From Limnohabitans sp. Rim8 (GTDB lineage Bacteria; Pseudomonadota; Gammaproteobacteria; Burkholderiales; Burkholderiaceae_C): 33,883 nucleotides of DNA. The notes beneath the pieces are model-generated. The model worked only from the letters and a program-made list of their open reading frames with translations. It had not been told where the DNA came from and did not search any database. Within the stretch, counting starts at the first letter, position 1. Each line of letters opens with the position of its first letter. Positions 12,256 through 21,661 of this stretch are shown here, one piece after another. The stretch spans positions 1 to 33,883 of the forward strand of contig NZ_CAMBNZ010000021.1 of assembly GCF_945869175.1 (NCBI RefSeq), in the 5' to 3' direction. Made by a program: the position numbers and the translations under genes.

Positions 12256-13034
12256 TCACCCGCTGGCTGGCCGATATGGGTGCATGGACCCGCCAAATGC
12301 TCGCCGACTGGGGTTTTGCAGCCCGCTTGTTTTTCAAGCTGTTGGGCATGTCCGGTGCGGCGCTCAAACGCTTTGGCCTGGTCCGCGACCAAATCCATTT
12401 CTTGGGCAACTATTCCTTGGCCATCATCTTGGTGTCGGGTTTGTTTGTGGGTTTTGTGCTCGGTTTGCAAGGTTATTACACGCTGCAAAGGTACGGCTCA
12501 GCCGAAGCCCTGGGCCTGTTGGTGGCGCTCACGCTGGTGCGTGAATTGGGTCCGGTGGTGGCGGCTTTGCTGTTCGCCGGGCGGGCGGGTGCCTCGCTCA
12601 CGGCCGAGATCGGCTTGATGCGCGCAGGCGAGCAGCTGACGGCTTTGGAGATGATGGCGGTGGACCCTGTGCAACGCATCTTAGCGCCTCGGTTTTGGGG
12701 CGGCATCCTGGCTTTGCCGCTGCTGGCTGCGGTGTTCAGTGCGGTGGGCATTCTCGGCGGCTATGTGGTGGGTGTCTTGCTCATCGGTGTGGACGCAGGT
12801 TCGTTTTGGAGTCAGATGCAAGGCGGCGTGGATGTGTTCAAGGACGTGGGCAACGGCATCATCAAAAGTGTGGTGTTCGGGGTGGCCGTGACGTTCATCG
12901 CCTTGCTCCAAGGCTATGTGGCCAAGCCCACCCCTGAGGGGGTGGCCAGTGCCACCACACGCAGTGTGGTGGTTTCTTCTTTGTCGGTGTTGGGGTTGGA
13001 CTTCATCCTCACCGCAATGATGTTCAGCGTTTGA
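12252..13034 (+). CDS. mlaE: Phospholipid ABC transporter permease MlaE
   Basis: Encodes 260 aa and is the inner-membrane permease of the Mla complex (MlaE/PF02405 family). It shows five or six hydrophobic stretches. The family-typical block LVRELGPVVAALLFAGRAGASLTAEIGLMRAGEQLTALEMMAVDP covers ~residues 95-140. GVASATTRSVVVSSLSVLGLDFILTAMMF closes the protein. Translation is coupled to mlaF by a 4-bp overlap and mlaD follows after 10 bp, consistent with one stoichiometric complex. Family length is normal. Confidence 0.94.
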   Translation: MITRWLADMGAWTRQMLADWGFAARLFFKLLGMSGAALKRFGLVRDQIHFLGNYSLAIILVSGLFVGFVLGLQGYYTLQRYGSAEALGLLVALTLVRELGPVVAALLFAGRAGASLTAEIGLMRAGEQLTALEMMAVDPVQRILAPRFWGGILALPLLAAVFSAVGILGGYVVGVLLIGVDAGSFWSQMQGGVDVFKDVGNGIIKSVVFGVAVTFIALLQGYVAKPTPEGVASATTRSVVVSSLSVLGLDFILTAMMFSV

Positions 13035-13044
13035 GGAGGACGGC

Positions 13045-13524
13045 ATGCAAGGTTCAAAAAATGACGTGTGGGTCGGTTTGTTTGTGATGCTTGGAGCCGT
13101 GGCGCTGCTGTTCCTGGCACTGCAGGCTGCCAATTTGTTGACCTGGCGCTTCAACCATGACTATGAGGTCAGCGCCAAATTCGACAACATTGGTGGGCTC
13201 AAGCCAGGTGCTGCGGTGAAAAGCGCTGGTGTGGTGGTGGGCCGCGTCAAGAAAATTGAATTCGATGGCGAGTCCTTTCAAGCCAAGGTGACCTTGGCCT
13301 TGCAGACAGGTTTGGGTTTTCCACAAGACAGCTCGTTGAAAATCTTGACCAGCGGACTCCTGGGCGAGCAATACCTCGATGTGTCACCCGGTGCGGATGA
13401 GAAAAATCTGGTTGCGGGTGACAAAATTGCTTCTACCCAGTCGGCGGTGATCCTGGAAAATCTGATCAGCCAATTCCTTTACAGCCAGGCGGAAAAATCT
13501 GCTGCAGAAAAAACCAAGCCATGA
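13045..13524 (+). CDS. mlaD: MCE-domain lipid-binding protein MlaD
   Basis: Encodes 159 aa. One N-terminal membrane helix (~residues 9-30, VGLFVMLGAVALLFLALQAA) anchors the protein in the inner membrane. It is followed by a single MCE domain (YEVSAKFDNIGGLKPGAAVKSAGVVVGRVKKI, then LTSGLLGEQYLDVSPG). MlaD forms the hexameric ring on MlaFE and receives lipid from MlaC. A GAGGA ribosome site precedes the ATG. The stop overlaps the mlaA start (ATGA, 13521-13524). The short hydrophilic tail ending SAAEKTKP is ordinary. Confidence 0.93.
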   Translation: MQGSKNDVWVGLFVMLGAVALLFLALQAANLLTWRFNHDYEVSAKFDNIGGLKPGAAVKSAGVVVGRVKKIEFDGESFQAKVTLALQTGLGFPQDSSLKILTSGLLGEQYLDVSPGADEKNLVAGDKIASTQSAVILENLISQFLYSQAEKSAAEKTKP

Positions 13525-14252
13525 ACCCCTTGACCCGAAGACTTGGCAAGATGCTGGTGCTCAGCGTCTTGCTCTTGCTGCAAGCCTGTGCATCTGTCCA
13601 ACATGCCGATGTCCGGGACCCCTGGGAAGCCATGAACCGAAGTGTTTACGGCTTCAACGACGCCTTGGACAAAGTGGCCATCAAACCCGCAGCCAAAGCC
13701 TACAACGCGGCGCTGCCCAGCCCTGTGCGCACAGGCATTCACAATTTTTTGGGCAATTTGGGAGATGTTTGGACATTGACCAACACCGCTTTGCAGTTGA
13801 AAGGCCAGGCCACAGCAGAGACATTCATGCGCATCTCGGTCAATACCTTTTTCGGTTTAGGGGGGGTGCTGGATGTGGCTTCAGAGATGGGGCTAGAAAA
13901 GCGCAAAGAAGACTTTGGGCAGACTCTCGGCTATTGGGGCGTCAAGCCCGGCCCCTATGTGGTGTTGCCTATTTTGGGGCCATCCACCTTGCGGGACGCC
14001 TTGGCGACGCCCCTCAACATCCAGGGCGATGCGACTCAGCAGTTCCATGACAAGGCAACCCGTCAGGCTTTGAGTGTCACGCGTGTGGTGGATGTGCGTT
14101 CCACTTTGCTGGAGTCCTTGGATGTCATCCTGTCGGCCGCCCTGGATCCCTATACATTTGTTCGCGATGCTTATCTGCAAAAACGTGAAAACGATGTGCA
14201 TGACGGCAATCCCCCCTCAAGATTTGACTATTCCGATGCAGATGCGCCCTGA
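13521..14252 (+). CDS. mlaA: Outer-membrane lipoprotein MlaA (VacJ)
   Basis: Encodes 243 aa. A signal peptide with lipobox LLLQAC puts the lipidated Cys at residue 23. The mature start DPWEAMNRSVYGFNDALDKVAIKP is the MlaA/VacJ hallmark. It is followed by PVRTGIHNFLGNLGDVWT and a GLEKRKEDFGQTLGYWGVKPGPYVVLPILGPSTLRD block. MlaA sits in the outer membrane, removes phospholipid from the outer leaflet and passes it to periplasmic MlaC. Here mlaA is inside the mla operon, between mlaD and mlaC, unlike E. coli, where vacJ is elsewhere. It starts on the mlaD stop. Confidence 0.94.
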   Translation: MNPLTRRLGKMLVLSVLLLLQACASVQHADVRDPWEAMNRSVYGFNDALDKVAIKPAAKAYNAALPSPVRTGIHNFLGNLGDVWTLTNTALQLKGQATAETFMRISVNTFFGLGGVLDVASEMGLEKRKEDFGQTLGYWGVKPGPYVVLPILGPSTLRDALATPLNIQGDATQQFHDKATRQALSVTRVVDVRSTLLESLDVILSAALDPYTFVRDAYLQKRENDVHDGNPPSRFDYSDADAP

Positions 14253-14329
14253 GGGTTGTCCTCAAGCCGGACCGGATGCCCGTTACAGTTGTTCACAAGA
14301 TGCATACCTGTTGACCTTATAGTGATCGC

Positions 14330-14980
14330 ATGAAAACCACCTCCCTGATGTCCCTGGCTCGCCGACGCGGCTTGATCGCTACAGCCTTTGCCTTGAGCGC
14401 CGCGCTCATGCCTGCTTGGGCGGCCGAGGAAGCGCCGGATGCCCTCATCAAGCGCATCACCAACGACACCTTGGACCTCATCAAGGCGGACAAGTCTTTG
14501 CGCAGCGGGGACTTGAGCAAAATCATTCAGCTGGTCGATGCCAAACTGATGCCCCATGTCAACTTTCGTCGCATGACGGCATTGGCGACCGGCCCCGCTT
14601 GGCGCAAAGCCACGCCTGAGCAGCAAAAACGCCTGCAAGACGAATTCAAAATCTTGCTGGTTCGCACCTACTCTGGGGCGCTCAGCCAAGTCAGCGACCA
14701 GGTGGTGGTGGTCAAACCTCTGCGCGCAGGCCAAGAAGACAAAAATCTGGTGGTCAACACCGAGGTGCGTGGCAAAGGTGATCCGATTCAGCTCGATTAC
14801 CGCTTGGAGAAAACCCCTGGCGAAGGGGCTGGCTGGATGATTTTTGACTTGAATGTGCTGGGCGTCTGGTTGATCGAAAATTACCGCACCCAATTCACCA
14901 AAGAGATCAATGCCGGGGGCATAGATGCCTTGATCGCCAGCTTGGCGCTGCGCAACAAAGCCAACGCCAAACCCGCCTGA
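14330..14980 (+). CDS. mlaC: Periplasmic phospholipid-binding protein MlaC
   Basis: Encodes 216 aa. An N-terminal signal peptide with an RRR region and hydrophobic core is probably cleaved after AWA (~residue 31). The mature Ttg2D/MlaC domain shows APDALIKRITNDTLDLIK, LMPHVNFRRMTALATGPAWRKATPEQ and LVNTEVRGKGDPIQLDYRLEK. It shuttles lipid between MlaA and MlaD. The 77-bp gap after mlaA is the largest inside the operon. A TATAGT box at 14318-14323 lies 6 bp before the ATG and there is no Shine-Dalgarno sequence, so an internal promoter giving a leaderless mlaC message is possible. Confidence 0.92.
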   Translation: MKTTSLMSLARRRGLIATAFALSAALMPAWAAEEAPDALIKRITNDTLDLIKADKSLRSGDLSKIIQLVDAKLMPHVNFRRMTALATGPAWRKATPEQQKRLQDEFKILLVRTYSGALSQVSDQVVVVKPLRAGQEDKNLVVNTEVRGKGDPIQLDYRLEKTPGEGAGWMIFDLNVLGVWLIENYRTQFTKEINAGGIDALIASLALRNKANAKPA

Positions 14981-14991
14981 CTCCCTTGCGC

Positions 14992-15267
14992 ATGAGCCCC
15001 CTGAAGTTGCCCGTCCAATTGCTGCACGACCAGGCCAACGCCTGCTTGGCGCAGTGGGTGGCGCAACTGCCCGCAGCCATACCCCCTGTCGTCGCTCTGG
15101 ACGCCTCAGCACTCCAAGAGTTTGACTCGTCGGTCTTGGCCGTGTTGCTGGGCTTGCGCCGGGAAGTGCTGCAACGGGGCAGCACCTTGCAGGTCGAAGG
15201 CTTGTCGGCACGCTTGCGTGAATTGGCGGGCTTGTATGGCGTGATTGACCTGCTTCAGCCAGACTGA
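14992..15267 (+). CDS. mlaB: STAS-domain protein MlaB
   Basis: Encodes 91 aa with a single STAS domain: VVALDASALQEFDSSVLAVLLGLRREVLQRG holds the conserved Asp and Ser-Ser of the family, and the protein ends ELAGLYGVIDLL. MlaB binds MlaF in the cytoplasm and is needed for assembly and activity of the MlaFEDB complex. A TTG at 14986 could extend it by two codons; I prefer the ATG at 14992, 11 bp after the mlaC stop. It closes the mlaFEDACB set. Confidence 0.85.
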   Translation: MSPLKLPVQLLHDQANACLAQWVAQLPAAIPPVVALDASALQEFDSSVLAVLLGLRREVLQRGSTLQVEGLSARLRELAGLYGVIDLLQPD

Positions 15268-15334
15268 ATGAGGGGTTTTCAGGTCTTTTTGCGCCGATTG
15301 CCTCGCAGGACTTCGGGCTCAGTGGGCCAGCACT

Positions 15335-15340
15335 TAAAAT
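15335..15340 (+). promoter_or_regulatory. -10-like box before the ABC-2 exporter genes
   Basis: TAAAAT lies 11 bp before the ATG at 15352, in the 84-bp gap after mlaB. The predicted start would be near 15347, leaving a leader of about 5 nt. No clear -35 hexamer is present at 17 bp, so this is tentative. Confidence 0.3.
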
Positions 15341-15351
15341 AGACCCCTTCC

Positions 15352-16287
15352 ATGCCTGCGCTCTCTTTCCAATCCGTCTCCAAAACCTACCCTGCGCGTC
15401 AGGTGGGTGCTGCCGCATTCAAAGCACTCGACCAAGTCAGCTTTGACGTGCAAGAGGGGGAGTTTTTTGGTTTGCTTGGCCCGAATGGGGCAGGCAAAAC
15501 CACCTTGATCAGTACCTTGGCCGGTTTGACGCGCCCGAGCACAGGACGCGTTCTGGTCCATGGCCACGATGTGCAAAACGATTACGCTGCCGCTCGCCGT
15601 ATTTTGGGTGTGGTGCCGCAAGAGTTGGTGTTTGACCCCTTTTTCACTGTGCGTGAGTCGTTGCGGATCCAGTCGGGTTATTTTGGCGTGAAGAAAAACG
15701 ATGCCTGGATCGACGAGTTGTTGGACAGTTTGGGCTTGGCCGACAAGGCGGGATCGAACATGCGCCAACTGTCGGGCGGCATGAAGCGACGCGTGCTGGT
15801 GGCGCAAGCCTTGGTGCACAAACCCCGAGTGATCGTGCTCGATGAACCCACGGCTGGGGTGGATGTCGAGTTGCGCCAAACCTTGTGGCAGTTCATCGCC
15901 AAGCTCAACAAGCAAGGCCACACCGTTTTGCTCACCACCCATTATTTGGAAGAAGCCGAAGCCCTTTGCGGGCGCATCGCCATGCTCAAACGCGGCCAAT
16001 TGCTGGCCTTGGAGCGCACCTCTGACTTGCTGCGTTCGGCCACCAGCCAAGTGTTGCGCTTCAAGCTCGATGGTGACTTGCCGCCATCCGTGGCGGCGAT
16101 GGCCCGTGTGACGGGCCGCATCGTCCAGTTGCCGGTGCACAACGCGGTGGAGATCGAGAACCATTTGGCCACCATCCGCACAGCCGGCTTGGTCGCAGAA
16201 GATGTTGAGATTCGCCAGGCCGACTTGGAAGACGTTTTCCTGGAAGTCATGAACCGCAAACAATCCGCATCGGGGGCCTTGGCATGA
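15352..16287 (+). CDS. ABC-2 type exporter, ATP-binding protein (YadG/NodI-like)
   Basis: Encodes 311 aa. Walker A is GPNGAGKTT (~residues 46-54), the signature is LSGGMKRRVLVAQ, and Walker B is VIVLDEPTAGVDVE with an H-loop LLTTHYLEEAE. A C-terminal extension of about 80 residues follows (~residues 225-311). This layout belongs to the DRR/NodI/YadG class that pairs with a separate permease. It overlaps the next gene by 4 bp (ATGA), so ATPase and permease form a unit. The substrate is unknown. Being between mla and murA suggests an envelope-related role, but that is only positional inference. Confidence 0.88.
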   Translation: MPALSFQSVSKTYPARQVGAAAFKALDQVSFDVQEGEFFGLLGPNGAGKTTLISTLAGLTRPSTGRVLVHGHDVQNDYAAARRILGVVPQELVFDPFFTVRESLRIQSGYFGVKKNDAWIDELLDSLGLADKAGSNMRQLSGGMKRRVLVAQALVHKPRVIVLDEPTAGVDVELRQTLWQFIAKLNKQGHTVLLTTHYLEEAEALCGRIAMLKRGQLLALERTSDLLRSATSQVLRFKLDGDLPPSVAAMARVTGRIVQLPVHNAVEIENHLATIRTAGLVAEDVEIRQADLEDVFLEVMNRKQSASGALA

Positions 16288-17039
16288 CCGGCTGGCAAAC
16301 CCTTTTGTACAAAGAGGTGCTGCGTTTTTGGAAAGTCGCCTTTCAGACCGTGGCCGCGCCCGTGCTCACCTCGGTGCTTTACATGCTCATCTTCGGCCAT
16401 GTGCTCGAAGACCATGTCAAGGTGTATGACAACGTGGCCTACACCTCGTTTTTGCTGCCCGGCCTGATCATGATGGGCGTGCTCCAAAACGCCTTTGCCA
16501 ACAGCTCCTCGAGTTTGGTCCAAAGCAAGATCATGGGCAGTCTGGTGTTTCTGCTGCTCACGCCCCTGTCGCACCGCAGCTGGTTTGTGGCTTATGTGGG
16601 TTCCTCTGTGGTGCGTGGTTTGGCGGTGGGCTTGGGCGTTTTTGTCATCACGGGTTGGATGGTCAACATCACCTTCGTCAACCCGTTGTGGATTTTGGCC
16701 TTTGCCGTCATGGGCGCGGCCATGATGGGCTCATTGGGCGTGATAGCTGGATTGTGGGCCGAAAAGTTTGACCAAATGGCCGCCTTTCAAAACTTCGTCA
16801 TCATGCCCATGACTTTCTTGTCGGGCGTTTTTTATTCCATCCACTCGCTGCCCACCTTCTGGCAAAAACTCAGTCACTTGAACCCGTTTTTCTACATGAT
16901 CGACGGTTTTCGGTATGGTTTTTTTGGTCAAAGCGATGTCTCGCCCTGGATCAGTTTGTCGGTGGTCGGCAGTGCCTTGGCTGCGATCAGTGGCCTGACC
17001 CTTCACCTTTTGCGCATTGGCTACAAAATCCGAAGCTGA
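16284..17039 (+). CDS. ABC-2 type exporter, permease (YadH/NodJ-like)
   Basis: Encodes 251 aa with six hydrophobic segments, matching the ABC-2 permease family. Typical features are the N-terminal LLYKEVLRFWKVAFQTVAAPV, a LLPGLIMMGVLQNAF segment, and the C-terminal block MPMTFLSGVFYSIHSLPTFW followed by HLNPFFYMIDGFRYGFFG. This C-terminal block is conserved in YadH/NodJ proteins. It is translated from a start overlapping the ATPase stop. The BolA gene follows after 5 bp, so transcription may run on into ibaG-murA-his. Confidence 0.88.
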   Translation: MTGWQTLLYKEVLRFWKVAFQTVAAPVLTSVLYMLIFGHVLEDHVKVYDNVAYTSFLLPGLIMMGVLQNAFANSSSSLVQSKIMGSLVFLLLTPLSHRSWFVAYVGSSVVRGLAVGLGVFVITGWMVNITFVNPLWILAFAVMGAAMMGSLGVIAGLWAEKFDQMAAFQNFVIMPMTFLSGVFYSIHSLPTFWQKLSHLNPFFYMIDGFRYGFFGQSDVSPWISLSVVGSALAAISGLTLHLLRIGYKIRS

Positions 17040-17044
17040 ACCCC

Positions 17045-17287
17045 ATGAACGCTGAGCAACTCCAAGCCATCATCGCCGCAGGCCTGTCGTGCACCCACCT
17101 CACAGTGGAGGGCGATGGCCGCCACTGGAGCGCTGTGGTCGTGTCCGAAGCCTTTGCCGGCATGCGCCCCATTGCGCGGCACCAACGGGTGTATGCCACG
17201 TTGGGCCAAAAAATGCATACCGATGAGGTGCATGCCTTGTCGATGAAAACCTATACGCCCGCAGAATGGGCTGCTCAAGCGAAATGA
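17045..17287 (+). CDS. ibaG: BolA/IbaG family protein
   Basis: Encodes 80 aa, a complete BolA domain: LTVEGDGRHWSAVVVSEAFAGMRPIARHQRVYATLGQKMHTDEVHALSMKTYTP. The GMR..ARHQ.VY pattern is the helix-turn core of the family. BolA-like proteins bind monothiol glutaredoxins and Fe-S clusters. The order mla - ibaG - murA is the same as in E. coli, which supports the IbaG name over BolA. The short size and position leave little doubt about family; its exact function is less certain. Confidence 0.88.
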   Translation: MNAEQLQAIIAAGLSCTHLTVEGDGRHWSAVVVSEAFAGMRPIARHQRVYATLGQKMHTDEVHALSMKTYTPAEWAAQAK

Positions 17288-17326
17288 ACCTGAAGGCCCT
17301 TGGGCCGCAACGCACCGACCTGACCC

Positions 17327-18592
17327 ATGGACAAACTGAAAATTCGCGGCGGTCACCGCCTGCAAGGCACGCTCGAAGTGTCGGGCGCCAAAAATGCCGC
17401 ATTGCCCGAATTGTGCGCGGCATTGTTGAGCGCTGAGCCCGTCACGCTGGCCAATGTGCCGCGACTGCAAGACGTCTCGACCATGCTCAAACTGATCCGC
17501 AACATGGGCGTGATGGCCGAGCAACAGGAAGACGGCCGCATCACGCTCGACGCCGGGGCCTTGAACAACCCCGAGGCGCCTTATGAACTGGTGAAAACCA
17601 TGCGGGCCTCGGTCTTGGCGCTGGGACCTTTGTTGGCCCGGTTTGGCCACGCCAAAGTGTCCTTGCCCGGCGGCTGCGCGATTGGTTCACGCCCTGTGGA
17701 CCAGCACATCAAGGGCCTGCAAGCCATGGGTGCGGTGATCACGGTGGACCACGGCTACATGCTGGCCAGCTTGCCCGCGGGACGCACGCGTCTCAAAGGC
17801 GCCCGCATCACCACCGACATGGTCACGGTCACTGGCACCGAAAACTTCTTGATGGCCGCCACCTTGGCAGAAGGCGAGACGGTGCTCGAAAACGCCGCGC
17901 AAGAGCCGGAGATTCCCGACTTGGCAGAAATGTTGATCAAGATGGGCGCGCAAATTGAAGGCCACGGCACGCGCCGCATCCGCATCCAGGGTGTGGATCG
18001 GTTGCAAGGTTGCCAGCACCAGGTGGTGGCCGACCGGATTGAAACGGGGACCTTTTTGTGCGCGGTGGCCGCCACGGGCGGTGACGTGGTGTTGCGCCAC
18101 GGCCGCGCTGACCACCTGGAAGTGGTGATTGAAAAGTTGCGCGAAGCAGGGGCCACCATTGAATCGGGTGAGGGTTTCATCCGCGTCAAATCCGAGGGGC
18201 GTCTCAAGGCGCAGAGCTTTCGGACCACCGAGTACCCGGGTTTTCCCACCGACATGCAAGCGCAGTTCATGGCGCTCAACTGCATCTCTAAAGGTGCCAG
18301 CAAGGTGACTGAGACGATTTTTGAAAACCGTTTCATGCATGTCAACGAGCTGGTTCGCCTGGGGGCGCACATCCAGATCGATGGCAAGGTGTCGGTGATC
18401 GAGGGTGTTGAAAAGCTCTCGGGTGCCACCGTCATGGCCACCGATTTGCGGGCATCGGCCAGCCTGGTGATTGCCGGTTTGGTGGCCGAAGGCGAAACCA
18501 CCGTGGACCGCATTTACCACCTGGACCGCGGTTACGACCGCATGGAATTGAAACTGCGCGGCCTTGGGGCCGACATTGAAAGAGTGAAATGA
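17327..18592 (+). CDS. murA: UDP-N-acetylglucosamine 1-carboxyvinyltransferase
   Basis: Encodes 421 aa, full length. It catalyses the first committed step of peptidoglycan synthesis, transfer of enolpyruvate from PEP to UDP-GlcNAc. Lys22 and Asn23 lie in [11 protein letters not shown]. The catalytic-loop Cys is Cys117 ([11 protein letters not shown]), the residue attacked by fosfomycin, so the enzyme should be of the fosfomycin-sensitive type. [17 protein letters not shown] and [16 protein letters not shown] are further family blocks. The start is 39 bp after ibaG. Its stop overlaps the hisG start (ATGA, 18589-18592), tying cell-wall synthesis to the his operon as in many Betaproteobacteria. 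Confidence 0.97.
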   Translation: MDKLKIRGGHRLQGTLEVSGAKNAALPELCAALLSAEPVTLANVPRLQDVSTMLKLIRNMGVMAEQQEDGRITLDAGALNNPEAPYELVKTMRASVLALGPLLARFGHAKVSLPGGCAIGSRPVDQHIKGLQAMGAVITVDHGYMLASLPAGRTRLKGARITTDMVTVTGTENFLMAATLAEGETVLENAAQEPEIPDLAEMLIKMGAQIEGHGTRRIRIQGVDRLQGCQHQVVADRIETGTFLCAVAATGGDVVLRHGRADHLEVVIEKLREAGATIESGEGFIRVKSEGRLKAQSFRTTEYPGFPTDMQAQFMALNCISKGASKVTETIFENRFMHVNELVRLGAHIQIDGKVSVIEGVEKLSGATVMATDLRASASLVIAGLVAEGETTVDRIYHLDRGYDRMELKLRGLGADIERVK

Positions 18593-19230
18593 TCACCCTG
18601 GCCCTGTCCAAAGGACGCATTTTTGACGAAACCCTGCCGCTGCTCAAAGCCGCCGGCATCGAGGTGCTGGAAGACCCCGAAAAATCCCGCAAGCTGATCT
18701 TGTCCACCAACCAGCCCGGTGTGCGTGTGGTGCTGGTGCGCGCCAGCGACGTGCCCACGTATGTGGAATACGGCGGCGCTGATCTCGGCGTGACGGGTTT
18801 GGACACCTTGATCGAGCATGGCGGCCAAGGCCTGTACCAGCCCCTGGACCTGAACATCGCCAAATGCCGAATGAGCGTGGCGGTGCGTGCTGACTTCGAT
18901 TACGCCAGCGCGGTGCGCACCGGCTCGCGCCTGAAAGTGGCGACCAAATACACGGCGATTGCGCGTGACTTCTTTGCCACCAAGGGCGTGCATGTGGACA
19001 TGATCAAGCTCTACGGCAGCATGGAGCTGGCCCCGCTCACGGGCCTGGCCGACGCCATCGTCGACCTGGTGTCCACCGGCAACACCCTCAAGGCCAACCA
19101 CTTGGTCGAAGTCGAACGCATCATGGACATCAGCTCGCGTTTGGTGGTCAACCAGGCCGCGCTCAAACTCAAGCAAGCACCGATCCGCGCCATCATCGAT
19201 GCTTTTGCGGGCGCGGTGAAGAAAGACTGA
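18589..19230 (+). CDS. hisG: ATP phosphoribosyltransferase, short form
   Basis: Encodes 213 aa. It catalyses the first step of histidine synthesis, joining PRPP and ATP. The N-terminus [23 protein letters not shown] and the PRPP-loop region [23 protein letters not shown] are diagnostic. The length lacks the ~80-residue C-terminal regulatory domain of long HisG. Short HisG works as a hetero-octamer with HisZ; no hisZ is in this window, so it must be elsewhere. Translation is coupled to murA by a 4-bp overlap. Confidence 0.96.
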   Translation: MITLALSKGRIFDETLPLLKAAGIEVLEDPEKSRKLILSTNQPGVRVVLVRASDVPTYVEYGGADLGVTGLDTLIEHGGQGLYQPLDLNIAKCRMSVAVRADFDYASAVRTGSRLKVATKYTAIARDFFATKGVHVDMIKLYGSMELAPLTGLADAIVDLVSTGNTLKANHLVEVERIMDISSRLVVNQAALKLKQAPIRAIIDAFAGAVKKD

Positions 19231-19235
19231 ACAAC

Positions 19236-20579
19236 ATGGGACTCCTGGCCAAACCCTTGCAACTGAACACGGCGGATGTCGGTTTTGAAGCGGCCTTCAC
19301 GGCCCGCCTGCATTGGTCTGCCGACACCGACGCCGCCATCGAGCAGCGCGTGGCCGACATCCTGGCCGATGTGCAGCGTCGTGGCGACGCGGCGGTGCTG
19401 GATTACACCCAGCGATTTGACGGCCTGCAAGCCGCTGACGTGAAGGCGCTGGAGATCACCCAGGCCGAACTGAAAGCGGCACTCGACGGCCTGCCTGCAG
19501 CGCAGCGCGAAGCCTTGCAAGCCGCCGCCGCCCGTGTGCGCCAGTACCACGAGGCGCAAAAGAAAGCCTCTGGCGAGAGCTGGTCTTATCGCGACGAAGA
19601 CGGTACCTTGCTGGGCCAAAAAGTCACGCCGCTGGACCGCGTGGGCATTTACGTCCCCGGCGGCAAAGCCGCTTACCCGTCTTCGGTGTTGATGAACGCG
19701 ATTCCGGCCCATGTGGCGGGCGTGCAAGAGATCATCATGGTGGTGCCTACACCGCAAGGTGTGCGTAACCCACTGGTGCTGGCCGCCGCTTGTGTGGCCG
19801 GTGTGAGCCGTGCCTTCACCGTGGGTGGCGCCCAAGCCGTGGCGGCGCTGGCTTATGGCACCGCCACCATTCCCAAAGTGGACAAAATCACCGGCCCGGG
19901 CAACGCCTATGTGGCCAGCGCCAAAAAGCGCGTGTTTGGCACCGTGGGCATCGACATGATCGCGGGCCCGAGCGAAATTTTGGTTTTGGCCGATGGCAGT
20001 ACCCCAGCCGAATGGGTGGCGATGGATCTGTTCAGTCAGGCCGAGCACGACGAATTGGCCCAAAGCATTTTGCTGTGCCCTGATGCCGATTACATCGCCC
20101 AAGTACAGACTGCCATTGACTGCCTGCTGCCCGAGATGCCTCGGCGCGAAATCATCGCCAAGTCGCTCAACGACCGGGGCGCCTTGATCCTGACGCGCAA
20201 CATGGAAGAGGCCTGCGCCATCAGCAACCGCATCGCGCCAGAGCACCTGGAGGTGTCGAGCAGCGACCCGCACCGATGGGAGCCGCTGCTTCGCCATGCC
20301 GGTGCCATCTTTTTGGGCGCGTTCACCAGCGAAAGTTTGGGCGACTACTGCGCGGGCCCCAACCACGTGCTGCCCACCAGTGGCACAGCGCGTTTCTCGT
20401 CGCCTTTGGGCGTGTACGATTTCCAAAAACGCAGCAGCCTGATTGAAGTGAGCGAAGCCGGTGCCCAGCTGCTGGGCCACATCGCCGCCGAGCTGGCCTA
20501 TGGCGAAGGCCTGCAAGCCCACGCCCGCGCTGCCGAACTCCGTTTGAACCCTGTGCCCCCGATGCGAGACCCGAAATGA
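19236..20579 (+). CDS. hisD: Histidinol dehydrogenase
   Basis: Encodes 447 aa. It performs the last two oxidations, histidinol to histidine, using NAD and a zinc ion. Recognisable blocks are [20 protein letters not shown], the [21 protein letters not shown] segment, [31 protein letters not shown] and the C-terminal [17 protein letters not shown]. The His and Glu/Gln residues in QAEHD and GPNHVLPT belong to the zinc and active site. It starts 5 bp after hisG and overlaps hisC by 4 bp. Confidence 0.97.
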   Translation: MGLLAKPLQLNTADVGFEAAFTARLHWSADTDAAIEQRVADILADVQRRGDAAVLDYTQRFDGLQAADVKALEITQAELKAALDGLPAAQREALQAAAARVRQYHEAQKKASGESWSYRDEDGTLLGQKVTPLDRVGIYVPGGKAAYPSSVLMNAIPAHVAGVQEIIMVVPTPQGVRNPLVLAAACVAGVSRAFTVGGAQAVAALAYGTATIPKVDKITGPGNAYVASAKKRVFGTVGIDMIAGPSEILVLADGSTPAEWVAMDLFSQAEHDELAQSILLCPDADYIAQVQTAIDCLLPEMPRREIIAKSLNDRGALILTRNMEEACAISNRIAPEHLEVSSSDPHRWEPLLRHAGAIFLGAFTSESLGDYCAGPNHVLPTSGTARFSSPLGVYDFQKRSSLIEVSEAGAQLLGHIAAELAYGEGLQAHARAAELRLNPVPPMRDPK

Positions 20580-21661
20580 GCAATGTCAGCCCCCAACTCA
20601 TGCAACGCATCCGCCAAGACGTGCAGTCCATGCACGCCTACGCCATCCAGGATTCGGCGGGCATGGTCAAGCTCGACGCGATGGAAAACCCGCACCGGCT
20701 GCCTGCTGATTTGCAAAAGGCTTTGGGCGAACGGCTGGGCGCGCTGGCGCTCAACCGCTACCCCGGTGAGCGTGTGAACGAACTGCGCCATGCGCTGGCC
20801 AGTTATGCGGGCATGCCTGAAGGCTTCGACATCATGCTGGGCAATGGCTCGGACGAGTTGATCTCGCTGTTGGCCATGGCCTGTGATGTGCCCGGCGCTT
20901 CCATCCTGTCCCCTTTGCCCGGCTTTGTCATGTACGCCATGAGCGCCCAGCTGCAAGGCCTGGCTTTTCATGGCGTGCCGCTCACGGCCGACTTTGAACT
21001 CGACGAAGCCGCCATGCTGGCCGCCATTGCCCAGCACAAGCCTTCCATCATTTATTTGGCTTACCCCAACAACCCCACCGGCAATTTGTGGAACGACGAC
21101 ACGATTGAAAAAATCGTCCTCGCTCAAGGCGCACAGGGAGGCCTGGTGGTCATGGACGAGGCCTACCAGCCCTTTGCCAGCAAGAGCTACATGGACCGCA
21201 TCACGCGCCATTCGCATGTTTTACTCATGCGCACGCTCAGCAAGTTTGGCCTGGCCGGTGTGCGCCTGGGTTACATGATCGGCCCCAAGGCTTTGGTGGC
21301 CGAGGTCGACAAGGTGCGCCCGCCCTACAACATCAGCGTGCTCAACACCGAGTGCGCTTTGTTTGCGCTGGAGCATGCCGAGGTGTTTGCCACGCAAGCG
21401 AAAGACCTGCGCGCGCAGCGAGCCCGTGTCTTCAAAGAACTGGCCGCTTTGCCGGGCGTGCACCCTTTCCCGAGCGAAGCCAACATGATCCTGGCCCGCG
21501 TGCCCGATGCGGCCAAAACCTTTGATGGCTTGAAGTCCCACAAAGTGCTGATCAAGAACATTTCTAAAATGCACCCATTGCTGGCCAACTGCCTGCGACT
21601 GACGGTGGGCACCGCCGCAGAAAACGACCAACTTCTTGCCGCTTTGAAAGCCTCCTTATGA
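20576..21661 (+). CDS. hisC: Histidinol-phosphate aminotransferase
   Basis: Encodes 361 aa, a class I/II fold-type I PLP aminotransferase that converts imidazole acetol phosphate to histidinol phosphate. It shows [11 protein letters not shown] near the N-terminus, [33 protein letters not shown] and the PLP lysine Lys223 in [18 protein letters not shown]. The C-terminal [12 protein letters not shown] matches HisC. Its start overlaps the hisD stop and its stop overlaps the hisB start (ATGA), which makes a coupled run. Confidence 0.96.
   Translation: MSNVSPQLMQRIRQDVQSMHAYAIQDSAGMVKLDAMENPHRLPADLQKALGERLGALALNRYPGERVNELRHALASYAGMPEGFDIMLGNGSDELISLLAMACDVPGASILSPLPGFVMYAMSAQLQGLAFHGVPLTADFELDEAAMLAAIAQHKPSIIYLAYPNNPTGNLWNDDTIEKIVLAQGAQGGLVVMDEAYQPFASKSYMDRITRHSHVLLMRTLSKFGLAGVRLGYMIGPKALVAEVDKVRPPYNISVLNTECALFALEHAEVFATQAKDLRAQRARVFKELAALPGVHPFPSEANMILARVPDAAKTFDGLKSHKVLIKNISKMHPLLANCLRLTVGTAAENDQLLAALKASL

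Noticed and set aside
17295-17306. GGCCCTTGGGCC inverted repeat before murA
   Set aside because: The loop would be only 2 nt and no T tract follows, so it is neither a terminator nor a convincing operator.
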